Assembly: GCF_900537115.1 (NCBI RefSeq)
Contig: NZ_UNRG01000004.1
Coordinates: 216,384-280,383 of the forward strand
Origin: Arthrobacter sp. Alg241-R88
GTDB taxonomy: Bacteria; Actinomycetota; Actinomycetes; Actinomycetales; Micrococcaceae
Length of the DNA: 64,000 nucleotides
Reading direction: 5' to 3'
Part shown: positions 1 to 7,619 of the stretch, piece after piece
Numbering within the stretch: position 1 is the stretch's first letter
Layout: each line of letters starts with the position of its first letter
Translations under genes and position numbers: made by a program
Notes under the pieces: model-generated
What the model saw: only the letters and a program-made list of their open reading frames with translations
What the model was told of the DNA's origin: nothing
Database searches by the model: none

Positions 1-1659
1 GGTGTACGCCATGGTCCGGTTGACCTCGGTGTAGCCTGCCTCAAGCGGTGCCCCCGCCGGTCCAAAATCGAACTTGTACTTCGCCTGCTTGGTGGTCACG
101 TTGAGGGTGTCGCTGGGTTCGGAAAGACCCTTGCCGTTCATGGCGGCTACCCGGACGTTGTAGGCGGTACCTTCAGCCAGCCCGCCCAGGTTGGCGGTGG
201 GGACAGTTGAAGTGGTGGTGAGCTTGTAGGCGCTGTCCGGCTCGGAGGCCAGCTTGCGGTACACCTTGTAGATGTCCGCGCCTTCGACGGGCTGCCACTT
301 CAGAAGTGCCCCGGCGTTGGAGACGCTGCCGGCCACCAGTCCCTGCGGCTTGGCAGGAACTGACGACGGCGGCGCTGCCTCTTTGACGCGGGCGGCCAGC
401 GGTACGCTGAGCTCCTTGACCCCGCCGGCCACCAGGCGCGCGATCTGGATGGCGCCGTATTCCTGGAAGTGGGTGTTGTCCACCGTGCCGGTGGGGCGGT
501 TGGGGTAGACGCCGGCGTCGACGTGGAGGAAGACGGACTTGGTGTCCTCCGGGCCGATTGCGTCGTAATAGGCGCGGCTCGAGGCGGAGAGGTCCACCAG
601 GGCCACGTTTTCCTCAGCGGCCAGTTCCTGCATCTTGGCTACGTACTCCGGGAAGCTGACCCGGAACTTGCCGGTGGCCTCGTCGTAGTCCCGGCGTCCC
701 ACGGGGGTCACCAGGACTGGCGTGGCGCCGCGCTGGCGGGCGCCGTTGACGTACGTCCGGAGGTATTCCTTGTAATCGGCGGGGGAGGCATAGCGGTCAT
801 CGACGCCGACGGTGGCATCGTTGTGGCCGAACTGAACCATCAGGTAGTCGCCGGGGTTGATGACGCGCAGGATCTCGTCCAGCCGTCCCTGGCTGATGAA
901 GTTCTTGGAGCTCCGGCCGCCGATGGCGTGGTTCTTGAAGGTGACGCTGTCGTCGAAATACCGGTCGATCATCTGGCCCCAGCCCGCTTGGGGGGCGAAA
1001 CCCGGATCGTAGGTCTGCACGGTGGAGTCACCCGCGAGATAGACGCCGGGGTCAGAGGTGGCGGTGCGCGGAGCACGGGCCGCGATGACCAGGGAGTTGA
1101 TCTTGGCCGCCGTACCGGTGAAGTCCAGGTTGAGCTGTCCATCCACCAGCGAGATGGGGAATTCCATCTCCAGGTACTGGCCGGCGGGCTTGTCCGTTGC
1201 CTGGACCTTGGCCATCTTCTCGGCCGTGATGGCGATGTTGGTGGCTTCCGTTGCGTCACCGGCGATCAGCTTGACCGTGTAGTCCCCATTGGGCAGGTCC
1301 ACCAGGAACGAACTCCCCTGGGCCTGGACAAAGTCGGACCGCAACGGATCGCCCGTTCCGCGGTCCACGCCGGAGGTGACGGCGGTATCGGTGAAGCCGA
1401 ACTTGGTGCCGGCCGAATACTGGGTGCCGGCGGCTACGGCCGTGTAGCCGTCCGCGGTGGCGCCGGGGCCAAAGTCGAATTTGAAGCCGCTTCCCACCGG
1501 GGGCAGGGCGGTATCCGCCTGGGCCGCCGGAAGCCCCGTCAACGCGATGGCGGCGGAGGCCACGGCTGCAGTGACTGCTTTCGCTGCGGCCGGGAGACTG
1601 CGCTGGCGGGGTGGCGGAGCTTCCTTGGAGAGTGGAGGCATTTGCGGGGGTGTATTCAC
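1..1659 (-). CDS. Rhamnogalacturonan acetylesterase-like secreted SGNH hydrolase (3' end cut by window)
   Basis: Predicted to remove acetyl groups from the rhamnogalacturonan backbone of pectin outside the cell. The 553 visible codons open with GTG at 1659, preceded by AGGAGA at a good distance. A signal peptide covers about residues 1-48 (AAQA-DT). A FDFGPG-type beta domain (about 60-195) follows, as in many bacterial pectin esterases and lyases. The SGNH hydrolase domain (about 205-420) shows block I GDST (Ser212), block II AIGGRSSKNF, block III FGHND (Asn280) and block V DNTHF (Asp394, His397). A fibronectin type III domain (about 440-530) comes next, and a second FDFGPAG motif begins just before the edge. 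The family call is confident. The exact pectin substrate is inferred, and the C-terminal end is unseen. Confidence 0.85.
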   Translation of the reverse strand, partial: MNTPPQMPPLSKEAPPPRQRSLPAAAKAVTAAVASAAIALTGLPAAQADTALPPVGSGFKFDFGPGATADGYTAVAAGTQYSAGTKFGFTDTAVTSGVDRGTGDPLRSDFVQAQGSSFLVDLPNGDYTVKLIAGDATEATNIAITAEKMAKVQATDKPAGQYLEMEFPISLVDGQLNLDFTGTAAKINSLVIAARAPRTATSDPGVYLAGDSTVQTYDPGFAPQAGWGQMIDRYFDDSVTFKNHAIGGRSSKNFISQGRLDEILRVINPGDYLMVQFGHNDATVGVDDRYASPADYKEYLRTYVNGARQRGATPVLVTPVGRRDYDEATGKFRVSFPEYVAKMQELAAEENVALVDLSASSRAYYDAIGPEDTKSVFLHVDAGVYPNRPTGTVDNTHFQEYGAIQIARLVAGGVKELSVPLAARVKEAAPPSSVPAKPQGLVAGSVSNAGALLKWQPVEGADIYKVYRKLASEPDSAYKLTTTSTVPTANLGGLAEGTAYNVRVAAMNGKGLSEPSDTLNVTTKQAKYKFDFGPAGAPLEAGYTEVNRTMAYT

Positions 1660-1829
1660 GGACATCTCCTTCGATGAGCGGTGGCAAAGCGGTACCCAGG
1701 AAGGTTGGAACGATTCAAAGCAGGAGTGTGCTGGTGGCAGCGCATTTCAAGCTAAGGGAAGCCGGCGTGGCCGGCGATGGGGCTGAGACCTGGGTGGAGT
1801 GGTGCAGCTCTCACTGCAGCACTCATTGG

Positions 1830-1866
1830 TTTATCAGCCGCACCGGCACTCTGGCAAGCGTTTTCC
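1830..1866 (-). promoter_or_regulatory. Promoter with LacI-type operator for the acetylesterase gene
   Basis: On the minus strand TTGCCA (1852-1857) and GATAAA (1830-1835) form a sigma-70-like pair with a 16-base spacer. An imperfect palindrome GGCAAGCGTTTTCC (1853-1866) with the LacI-family central CG overlaps the -35 box, so a repressor bound there would block polymerase. The core AAGCGTTTTCCG recurs exactly in front of the pectate lyase gene at the other end of the window. The long stretch 1660-2045 holds this promoter, a roughly 170-base leader and the terminator at 1975-2016. I see no gene in it. Confidence 0.55.
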
Positions 1867-1974
1867 GAACTTTCCCGTGAGTTTCTGGTGCCGGATGTTC
1901 CGGTTTGTTCCCATGGCCCAATGCTGCCGGCATAAGGGGCAGCCCGCCGCCCATGCAGCTCCGGCAATTAAACG

Positions 1975-2016
1975 CGCGACGGCGGATGCGCACCGAGGTG
2001 CCCATCCGCCGTCGCG
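1975..2016 (-). terminator. Rho-independent terminator after the doxX gene
   Basis: A perfect 14-bp stem pairs 1975-1988 with 2003-2016. An extra 4-bp inner stem (GCAC/GTGC) lies in the loop. Reading on the minus strand, the stem is followed by TTTAATT, which fits termination of the leftward gene at 2046-2480. Confidence 0.7.
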
Positions 2017-2045
2017 GTTTCCCGGCTCAGGCCGGACGTAGTTGG

Positions 2046-2480
2046 TTAGGCCAGGACGGCCAGCCTTGAGTTGCTTCGGCCAAAGACGGCGCGGTCCACG
2101 GAGAGGCGGCCGGCGCCGGTGAGGGCCAGGGCGAAGGCTGCTGCCGCGAGGAGCAGGACCAGTTCGTAGCCGCCGTTCGCGGCGAAAACGCCGGCAGGGG
2201 CGTGGACCAGGAACAGGGCGCCGAGCATGTTCAGGGCCAGGAGTGCTGCAACCACGCGGGTCAGAATGCCAAGGATCAGGGCGATCCCGCCGGCCAGTTC
2301 AAGTACGGCGATGGCCGGCGCAGCAATTTCCGCTGCCGGGACTCCCATCTTGGCAAATGACGCCTGGGTGCCTGCGATGGTCCATTCGTTAAACTTCTGC
2401 CAGCCGTGGGCTGCAAAGAGGAAACCGAGGACGATCCGGAGGGCGGTAATGGCGGTCGTGGTAAGTCGTGACTGGTTCAT
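2046..2480 (-). CDS. DoxX family membrane protein
   Basis: This 144-residue integral membrane protein has four predicted helices (about 10-30, 55-75, 78-95, 103-125). The N-terminal pattern ALRIVLGFLFAAHGWQKF is the usual DoxX opening. The family includes the small thiosulfate:quinone oxidoreductase subunit, but most bacterial members have no assigned reaction, and several are linked to redox or thiol stress. The gene stands alone and is divergent from the MATE exporter, with a candidate MarR-type operator between them and a strong terminator downstream. The family call is safe. The function is unknown. Confidence 0.85.
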   Translation of the reverse strand: MNQSRLTTTAITALRIVLGFLFAAHGWQKFNEWTIAGTQASFAKMGVPAAEIAAPAIAVLELAGGIALILGILTRVVAALLALNMLGALFLVHAPAGVFAANGGYELVLLLAAAAFALALTGAGRLSVDRAVFGRSNSRLAVLA

Positions 2481-2505
2481 GGGACTTAAGTCTTCCCGCT
2501 AATAC

Positions 2506-2517
2506 TTGAAGTGTCAA
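2506..2517. promoter_or_regulatory. Small palindrome upstream of doxX
   Basis: TTGA-AGTG-TCAA is a perfect inverted repeat within the sequence ACTTGAAGTGTCAACT, 26 bases upstream of the doxX start. TTGA/TCAA arms are typical of MarR-type operators. No regulator gene is adjacent, so the assignment is a guess. Confidence 0.35.
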
Positions 2518-2588
2518 CTAATTACGTCACAATGTGGCGTTTGTCATGCACTCGTGGTCATACACGGAAGGCGCATTAAGCTGGCGGG

Positions 2589-3941
2589 GTGCCCCAAATA
2601 CCTGCCCCGGCGGCGGCCGCGCCGCCCAAGGGACATGCCCGCGAAATCCTCCGTTTGGCTGTGCCGGCTTTCGGTGCGCTCGTGGCCGAACCCCTGTTCC
2701 TGCTGGCTGATTCGGCCATCGTGGGCCACCTTGGCGTAGCGCAGCTCGCGGGGGTGGGGCTGGCGTCGGCCGTGCTGCATACCGCCGTCGGCCTGATGGT
2801 TTTCCTGGCTTATTCCACCACTCCCGCCGTGGCCCGCGCCATTGGAGACGGCCAGCTGGGCAAGGCCCTGGCGGCCGGGCGCGACGGCGTCTGGCTGGCA
2901 CTGCTGCTCGGCACCGTCCTCGCCGTGGCAGGCTTCCTGGCCGCAGACCCGTTGATCGGACTGCTGGGGGCGGAGGGCGAGGTGCGCACTTTCGCCGTCG
3001 ACTACCTCCGCTGGTCCATGCCGGGGCTGGTGGCCATGCTGCTCATTTTTGCCGGCACCGGGCTGCTCCGCGGCCTGCAGGACACCCGGACGCCGCTGGT
3101 GGTGGCCACCGCAGGGTTCGCCCTGAACATCGTTCTGAACCTGTGGCTGGTCTACGGCCTGGGCTGGTCCGTCACGGGTTCCGCCGTGGGTACCAGCCTG
3201 GCGCAATGGGCCATGGCGGCCGTCTACCTGGTGATGGTGAAGCGGAATGCCCAGCGCAACGGCGTCAGCCTCCTGCCGAGCTGGCGTGGGATTCGGAGCA
3301 TGACGCGCGTTGGGTCCTGGCTGATGCTGCGGACGCTCAGCCTGCGTGTGGCCATCCTGGCGACGGTGGTTGTGGTCACCGCGCAGGGGCCGGTCAACCT
3401 CGCGGCCCATCAGCTGGCCATGACCATCTTTTCCTTCCTGGCCTTCGCCCTGGACGCCCTCGCAATCGCCGCGCAGGCGCTGATTGGCAAGGAGCTGGGG
3501 GCCGCCAACCCTGCAAAGGCACGGCTCCTGACCAGGACCATGACCCGCTGGGGACTCGGCTTCGGCGCGGTCACCGGCGCGCTCCTGGCGGCGGCCGCAC
3601 CCTGGGCGGGCTCCCTTTTCACCTCGGATCGTGAAGTGCAGAGCGTCCTGGCCGTCGCCCTGTGGATCCTTGCCGCCGGCCAGCCCATGGCCGGCTATGT
3701 CTTTGTCCTCGACGGGGTGTTGATCGGCGCTGGTGATGCCAAATACCTGGCACTCGCCGGGGTGGTTAATCTCGCCGCGTACTTGCCGCTGTTGCTCGCT
3801 GTAAGCCTGTCAGGTGCGGGGGGCGCGGCAGGCTTGGGCTGGCTGTGGGCAGCCTTCGCCCTGGGTTACATGGCGGCGCGTGCCCTCACGCTCGGCGCCC
3901 GGGCACGGTCCGACCGCTGGATGGTGCTGGGTTCGCCGTAG
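2589..3941 (+). CDS. MATE family efflux transporter (DinF-like)
   Basis: This 450-residue, 12-helix multidrug and toxin extrusion antiporter would export organic cations or drugs in exchange for H+ or Na+. The N-terminal half shows AVPAFGALVAEPLFLLADSA and VGHLG, the classical opening of DinF-branch MATE proteins. The second pseudo-symmetric half starts near residue 235. The length matches the family. The start chosen is GTG at 2589. There is no good Shine-Dalgarno site in front of it, so the message may be nearly leaderless. The next gene follows after 25 bases. The transport substrate cannot be told from sequence. Confidence 0.88.
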   Translation: MPQIPAPAAAAPPKGHAREILRLAVPAFGALVAEPLFLLADSAIVGHLGVAQLAGVGLASAVLHTAVGLMVFLAYSTTPAVARAIGDGQLGKALAAGRDGVWLALLLGTVLAVAGFLAADPLIGLLGAEGEVRTFAVDYLRWSMPGLVAMLLIFAGTGLLRGLQDTRTPLVVATAGFALNIVLNLWLVYGLGWSVTGSAVGTSLAQWAMAAVYLVMVKRNAQRNGVSLLPSWRGIRSMTRVGSWLMLRTLSLRVAILATVVVVTAQGPVNLAAHQLAMTIFSFLAFALDALAIAAQALIGKELGAANPAKARLLTRTMTRWGLGFGAVTGALLAAAAPWAGSLFTSDREVQSVLAVALWILAAGQPMAGYVFVLDGVLIGAGDAKYLALAGVVNLAAYLPLLLAVSLSGAGGAAGLGWLWAAFALGYMAARALTLGARARSDRWMVLGSP

Positions 3942-3966
3942 GGCGGTGCCCCACTAAACTGGACCG

Positions 3967-4557
3967 GTGACCCAACCGAGAACACCCGCAGGTACTGCTT
4001 CCGGAACGGCTCCCACGGGCCAGCTGTGGAAGCCGGTGCTGCTCCGTTCCGCAGCGGCGCTGGTCTTTGGGGCTGTGACCATCTTCTGGGCGGCGCCGTC
4101 CGTGGAGGTTATGGGCTGGTCGGGCGGGCTCTACCTGCTGGCCACCGGGCTGCTGCTGATGTGGGGTATTCCGGCAACCGGCTTCCAGCGGGACAGCAGG
4201 ACGGGCAAAGTGCTTTCCGCCGCCGGTTCCGTGCTGGCCGGCGCGGGGTTTGCGCTGATAGTGCTGCATGGGGACCTGCTGTTTGGCGTGGTTGCCGCCC
4301 TGGGCCTGGGCGTGGCGGGAGCCCTGGAGCTGTATTGCGGGCTGGCATTCCGCGGCAGGCACGTGCTGGCCCGGGACTGGATTGCCTCGGGAATTATTGG
4401 CCTCGGCACGGCCATTATCCTGCCCTTTTTTATCAGCCTCGGGGCGCATGCACTGCTGGGCGTCGCCGGCGGCGGGGCCATCATCTCCGGCGTACTCTGG
4501 GCCCTTGCCGGGCTGACCCTCCGGCACGATGCCCGCACTGAAGCGGGAAACCCGTAA
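3967..4557 (+). CDS. Hypothetical multi-pass membrane protein (HdeD/DUF308-like)
   Basis: A protein of 196 residues with a short polar N-terminus (1-22) and six predicted helices separated by very short loops, giving the look of HdeD or DUF308 proteins. Related actinobacterial proteins are often called acyl-CoA synthetase, but I see no adenylation motif here and regard that name as an error. The start is GTG at 3967, 25 bases after the MATE gene, so the two may share a transcript. The membrane location is clear. The role is unknown. Confidence 0.7.
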   Translation: MTQPRTPAGTASGTAPTGQLWKPVLLRSAAALVFGAVTIFWAAPSVEVMGWSGGLYLLATGLLLMWGIPATGFQRDSRTGKVLSAAGSVLAGAGFALIVLHGDLLFGVVAALGLGVAGALELYCGLAFRGRHVLARDWIASGIIGLGTAIILPFFISLGAHALLGVAGGGAIISGVLWALAGLTLRHDARTEAGNP

Positions 4558-4573
4558 ACTAGGAGATGTCCGG

Positions 4574-4590
4574 TTCTACTTCGCGTAGAA
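4574..4590. promoter_or_regulatory. Perfect 17-base palindrome (candidate operator)
   Basis: TTCTAC-TTCGC-GTAGAA is an exact inverted repeat, 71 bases upstream of the preferred GTG start at 4662 and just after the previous stop codon. Its length and symmetry fit a dimeric repressor or activator site. The regulator is not identified. Confidence 0.5.
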
Positions 4591-4661
4591 GACAGCCGGG
4601 CGTACTACCGAAAGACATTGACCCAGGCTGGCCGGCGCGCCGCCTGCAGGGAGGAATCACC

Positions 4662-5018
4662 GTGGCAGACCAGCAACCAGGACATCCGCGCAAGATGCGG
4701 ACCTCGGTGAAGGGCCCGCTGATGTTCTCCGCATTCTGGGCCGCGATCGCCTTCGTCGCCGTCGTGATTTTCGCCTCCGGCGGCAGTGCGCGTGCCCCCC
4801 GCTTCGACCTGGCCTTCACCGCGGCCGGCATTGCCTTCATTGTCACTCTGGTGATTGCCGCGATGCTCGCCATGAGCCACAAGGACAACGCCGATTACCT
4901 GGGCAAGGGCTCGGGCGTGAACCTCAGTTCGGCTCCAAAGAAATCCCACGGCTTCGGTGCCCCGGGCCCGCAGGACCCGGCTTCCCCTGACGAATCCGGC
5001 AACCCGGGCCCCCGCTAG
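4662..5018 (+). CDS. Small two-helix membrane protein, hypothetical
   Basis: A protein of 118 residues: a polar N-terminus rich in Q, P and R, two predicted helices (about 22-42 and 52-72), then a hydrophilic tail with Gly-, Pro- and Ser-rich sequence. The frame is open from an ATG at 4566, but that longer start would place the palindrome at 4574-4590 inside the coding region. GTG at 4662, preceded by GGGAGGAA, is much better supported. The gene is convergent with the CGNR gene and only four bases separate their stops. I recognise no family. Confidence 0.65.
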   Translation: MADQQPGHPRKMRTSVKGPLMFSAFWAAIAFVAVVIFASGGSARAPRFDLAFTAAGIAFIVTLVIAAMLAMSHKDNADYLGKGSGVNLSSAPKKSHGFGAPGPQDPASPDESGNPGPR

Positions 5019-5022
5019 GCGC

Positions 5023-5568
5023 CTAACTTGTTGCGGCCTGGCGTGCCCGGTACGCCGCCACGTGGGCACGGTTGGCGCAGTTCCCGGTATCGCAGTACCG
5101 CTTTGACCGGTTCCTGCTGAGGTCCAGCACCGCAGCATCGCAATCCTCCGACTCGCAGATCCGCATCCGGTCCATCTCCTTCCCGCGGATCACGTCTGCC
5201 AGGGCCATGGCCGCTTCCGTGCTCATGCGGTCCACCAGCGGGGCCTCGGGAGTGGTGGCATGAAGGTGCCAGTCCCAGTCGTCGTGCTTAACCAGCTGCG
5301 GCAGGGCCCTGGCTTCCCGTAGCAGGCGGTTGACCGTCTCCACGGCGGAGTCTTCGTCCGCGGTCCACAGCGCCGCAAGCTGTTGGCGCAGTCGGCGCAC
5401 GCTCGCAAGCTCGTCGTCGTCCCGGGTGCGCGATCCGCTGAATCCTTCCGCTGCCAGGAAGCGGTCCAGGTCCTCCGTAGATGCCAGTCCCTCGCTTCCG
5501 TTGGCCGCCGAATTGACCAGATTCACCACGCTGCGCAGAGCCACCTCCGTGTCAGGGGCAAAAACCAT
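5023..5568 (-). CDS. CGNR zinc finger / ABATE-domain transcriptional regulator
   Basis: This 181-residue protein has an alpha-helical N-terminal domain and a C-terminal CGNR zinc finger: ICESEDC about 25 residues ahead of RYCDTGNCANR. The four cysteines would bind zinc, and the CGNR-like segment is the presumed DNA contact. Such proteins are thought to be stress- or ligand-responsive regulators. The start ATG at 5568 has AAGGAG in front. The gene is divergent from an EamA permease, an arrangement that suggests it controls the permease and itself through the inverted repeat between them. Confidence 0.85.
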   Translation of the reverse strand: MVFAPDTEVALRSVVNLVNSAANGSEGLASTEDLDRFLAAEGFSGSRTRDDDELASVRRLRQQLAALWTADEDSAVETVNRLLREARALPQLVKHDDWDWHLHATTPEAPLVDRMSTEAAMALADVIRGKEMDRMRICESEDCDAAVLDLSRNRSKRYCDTGNCANRAHVAAYRARQAATS

Positions 5569-5579
5569 CTTGACTCCTT

Positions 5580-5599
5580 ACAGTGCTGTCCCGTACTGT
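5580..5599. promoter_or_regulatory. Inverted repeat in the CGNR/EamA divergent promoter
   Basis: ACAGT (5580-5584) and ACTGT (5595-5599) form a 5-bp inverted repeat with a 10-base spacer in the 71-base gap between the two divergent genes. This is the natural place for an operator of the CGNR protein. The short arms make it only a suggestion. Confidence 0.35.
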
Positions 5600-5639
5600 C
5601 ATGACCATAAGCCCACTTTACTCCTGACAGGAGACAACG

Positions 5640-6686
5640 ATGTCTGCCGCAAGCGACCGCACCCCCGGCCTGAGGGTGCCCGCAGACAAACGCAGCTTCC
5701 TCGCCTCCGGCCTTGGCATTGCGCTTTTCTCGTCTGCTGTTTTTGGCCTCTCCGGATCCTTCGCCAAAGCCTTGCTGGAAACAGGATGGTCGCCGGGAGC
5801 TGCGGTCACCGCCCGGCTCACCGGCGCTGCCCTGATCCTCGCCATTCCTGCGGTTCCCGCCCTGCGCGGCCGCTGGCACCAGCTCCGGGACAACTGGGTC
5901 ACCATCCTGCTCTTCGGCCTGATCGGGGTCGCCGCCTGCCAGTTGTTCTACTTCAACGCCGTTGCCCGGCTTTCCGTGGGCGTCGCACTCCTGCTCGAGT
6001 ACCTCGCTCCGGTGATCATTGTGCTGTGGCTCTGGGCGGCCAGCCGGAAGCGGCCGCGGGTGCTGACCTTCGGAGGAACGTTGCTTTCCCTCGCCGGCCT
6101 GGTCCTGGTCCTGGACCTCACGGGCGCGGTGAAGATCGACCTCGTGGGGGTCTTCTGGGGCATGGCCGCGGCAGTGTGCCTTGCCATCTACTTCTTCATC
6201 ACTGCGAAGGAGAACGACTCACTTCCGCCCATCGTCCTGGCCTCCGGCGGACTCCTGGTGGGGGCCGCCGTTATGTGGCTGGCGGCGGCCACCGGCCTGC
6301 TGCCCATGGCTTTCAGCACGGCCAACACCAAACTCGGCCCATGGGTGACTCCTTGGTGGGTTTCGCTGGCCGGCCTGGTCATCCTGGCCACGGTGCTGGC
6401 TTACGTGTCCGGCATAATGGCCGCCCGGGCCCTGGGCTCGAAGGTGGCGTCCTTCGTGTCGCTGACAGAGGTCCTCTTTGCCGTGGTGTGGGCATGGCTC
6501 CTGCTGGGCGAACTGCCGGGCGCCATCCAGCTCCTGGGCGGCGCGCTGATCGTGGGCGGCGTCATCCTGGTCCGGCTCGACGAACTGCGGGGCCCCGCAC
6601 CGGCGTCGGCCACAACCGGCGGGCCGGAAGAATCCAAGGCGGCGTCCCCGCTGGAGCACGCGAACGACGTCGAACCCGTGCCTTAG
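5640..6686 (+). CDS. EamA/DMT family permease (RhaT/RarD-like)
   Basis: This 348-residue drug/metabolite transporter has ten predicted helices arranged as two EamA repeats (about 20-150 and 165-305), followed by a hydrophilic tail of about 35 residues. The second repeat carries the usual YVSGIMAARALGSKVASFVSL stretch and the end LLGELPGAIQLLGGALIVGG. The start ATG at 5640 follows CAGGAG. Such carriers export amino acids, threonine/homoserine-type metabolites or sugars, but the substrate is not readable here. The divergent CGNR gene is its likely regulator. Confidence 0.87.
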   Translation: MSAASDRTPGLRVPADKRSFLASGLGIALFSSAVFGLSGSFAKALLETGWSPGAAVTARLTGAALILAIPAVPALRGRWHQLRDNWVTILLFGLIGVAACQLFYFNAVARLSVGVALLLEYLAPVIIVLWLWAASRKRPRVLTFGGTLLSLAGLVLVLDLTGAVKIDLVGVFWGMAAAVCLAIYFFITAKENDSLPPIVLASGGLLVGAAVMWLAAATGLLPMAFSTANTKLGPWVTPWWVSLAGLVILATVLAYVSGIMAARALGSKVASFVSLTEVLFAVVWAWLLLGELPGAIQLLGGALIVGGVILVRLDELRGPAPASATTGGPEESKAASPLEHANDVEPVP

Positions 6687-6692
6687 GCGCGG

Positions 6693-6752
6693 CTGTCGCC
6701 GGCGTTACTGTCGCCTGGGTTACCGTCGCCGGAGTTACTGTCACCTCAACAA
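6693..6752. repeat. 15-base tandem repeat, about four degenerate copies
   Basis: Four 15-base units starting at 6693, 6708, 6723 and 6738 follow the pattern CTGTCGCCNGNGTTA, with the last copy degenerate. They lie between the EamA stop and the bidirectional terminator, in non-coding DNA. Confidence 0.6.
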
Positions 6753-6767
6753 CCCCGGTTCTTAAAT

Positions 6768-6807
6768 GCCAGGGCCCGGACACTCTCGAAAGTGTCCGGG
6801 CCCTGGC
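6768..6807. terminator. Bidirectional terminator between EamA and WXG100 genes
   Basis: A perfect 17-bp stem pairs 6768-6784 with 6791-6807 around a six-base loop CTCGAA. On the minus strand it is followed by ATTTAAG, on the plus strand by AGTGCTTC. It sits between convergent genes and can serve both. Confidence 0.75.
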
Positions 6808-6847
6808 AGTGCTTCGGCTCCTTCGGGAACCTGCACCTGCTGCGGGA

Positions 6848-7111
6848 CTAGCGGGAAGCCTGGTCCTGCTCTTCGGCGTTGCGCCTGGCCTTGTCGCCGG
6901 CTTCCTTGAGTGCTTCCGCCACCTTGGTCAGCATGGTGGTGTGGGTTCCGGACCACTCGTTGCGGAACTTGTCCGCGTCGGGGCCCTCCCAGTTGGTGCT
7001 GCTGAGGACCTTGGTGAGAGTGGACTTCTGCGTCTCGATCTCGGTCGCACCTGCCTGAAGCTTGCTGCCCAGCTGACGAAGCTGCTGAACGTCTGCACCC
7101 CAAATAGCCAT
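6848..7111 (-). CDS. WXG100 family protein (EsxA-like)
   Basis: An 87-residue helical-hairpin protein of the type VII secretion substrate family. The hallmark W-E-G turn (TNWEGPDADKF) lies near the middle between two amphipathic helices, and an acidic, Gln-rich tail follows. The start ATG at 7111 (MAIWGADVQQL) has AAGGAGA in front. A longer frame reaching 7153 lacks a ribosome site. No EccC, EccB or other type VII machinery is in this window, so the gene is an orphan here. Its partner and function are unknown. Some orphan WXG100 proteins are secreted dimers. Confidence 0.85.
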   Translation of the reverse strand: MAIWGADVQQLRQLGSKLQAGATEIETQKSTLTKVLSSTNWEGPDADKFRNEWSGTHTTMLTKVAEALKEAGDKARRNAEEQDQASR

Positions 7112-7323
7112 CAGTTTCTCCTTGTAGATCGTGGATCCGAATAAGGTCGGCATCCCCAGCGGCCTCCCGGCTCATCCGGAAGATCCATTGCCTAAAACCT
7201 ACCCCGCCCCGCAAAACAGTGTCGATGGGCACCCCTGCCCATGCCGCGCTCCCCATGGACGCGGGCGCGTAAACACTGCGGGGAGGGGTCGATCGCAGGC
7301 GCTCCAGAGCCTAGCATGGCTGT

Positions 7324-7596
7324 ATGTGCCGGAATATCCGAACCCTTCACAACTTCGAGCCGCACGCCACGTCGGAGGAGGTGCACGCCGCAGCATTGCA
7401 GTATGTGCGCAAAGTCAGCGGAAGCACCAAGCCGTCCAAGGCCAACCAGGAAGCCTTCGAGGAGGCGGTCCACGAGATTGCCCATATCACGCAGCATCTC
7501 CTGGACTCGCTGGTGTCGCAGGCCCCGCCCAAGGACCGGGAGACGGAGGCCGCCAAGGCCAAGGCACGTGCCGCAGTGCGCTACGGCGCCGCCTGA
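7324..7596 (+). CDS. DUF2277 domain-containing protein
   Basis: This 90-residue protein begins MCRNIRTLHNFEPHATSEE and reads AALQYVRKVSGSTKPSKANQ, both diagnostic of the DUF2277 family. It appears all-helical and soluble, and no activity is known to me. A poor ribosome site precedes ATG at 7324. The gene is convergent with copA, whose stop lies 24 bases away. The family assignment is firm. Confidence 0.85.
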   Translation: MCRNIRTLHNFEPHATSEEVHAAALQYVRKVSGSTKPSKANQEAFEEAVHEIAHITQHLLDSLVSQAPPKDRETEAAKAKARAAVRYGAA

Positions 7597-7619
7597 GGCC
7601 TCAGCTTTAGGGCTGAACC

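Noticed and set aside
469-1677. 402-residue open frame on the plus strand
   Set aside because: It is the antisense shadow of the acetylesterase gene, which has a signal peptide, SGNH blocks and a ribosome site on the minus strand.
3967-4557. Acyl-CoA synthetase name often attached to such membrane proteins
   Set aside because: No AMP-binding or CoA-ligase motif is present. It is only a multi-helix membrane protein.
4566-4661. N-terminal extension of the small membrane protein from ATG 4566
   Set aside because: It would place a perfect palindromic operator inside the gene. GTG 4662 has a much better ribosome site.
5330-7144. 604-residue plus-strand open frame
   Set aside because: It runs antisense to CGNR and WXG100 genes and out of frame through the EamA gene. 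The composition is Arg/Pro-rich, as expected for a high-GC shadow frame.
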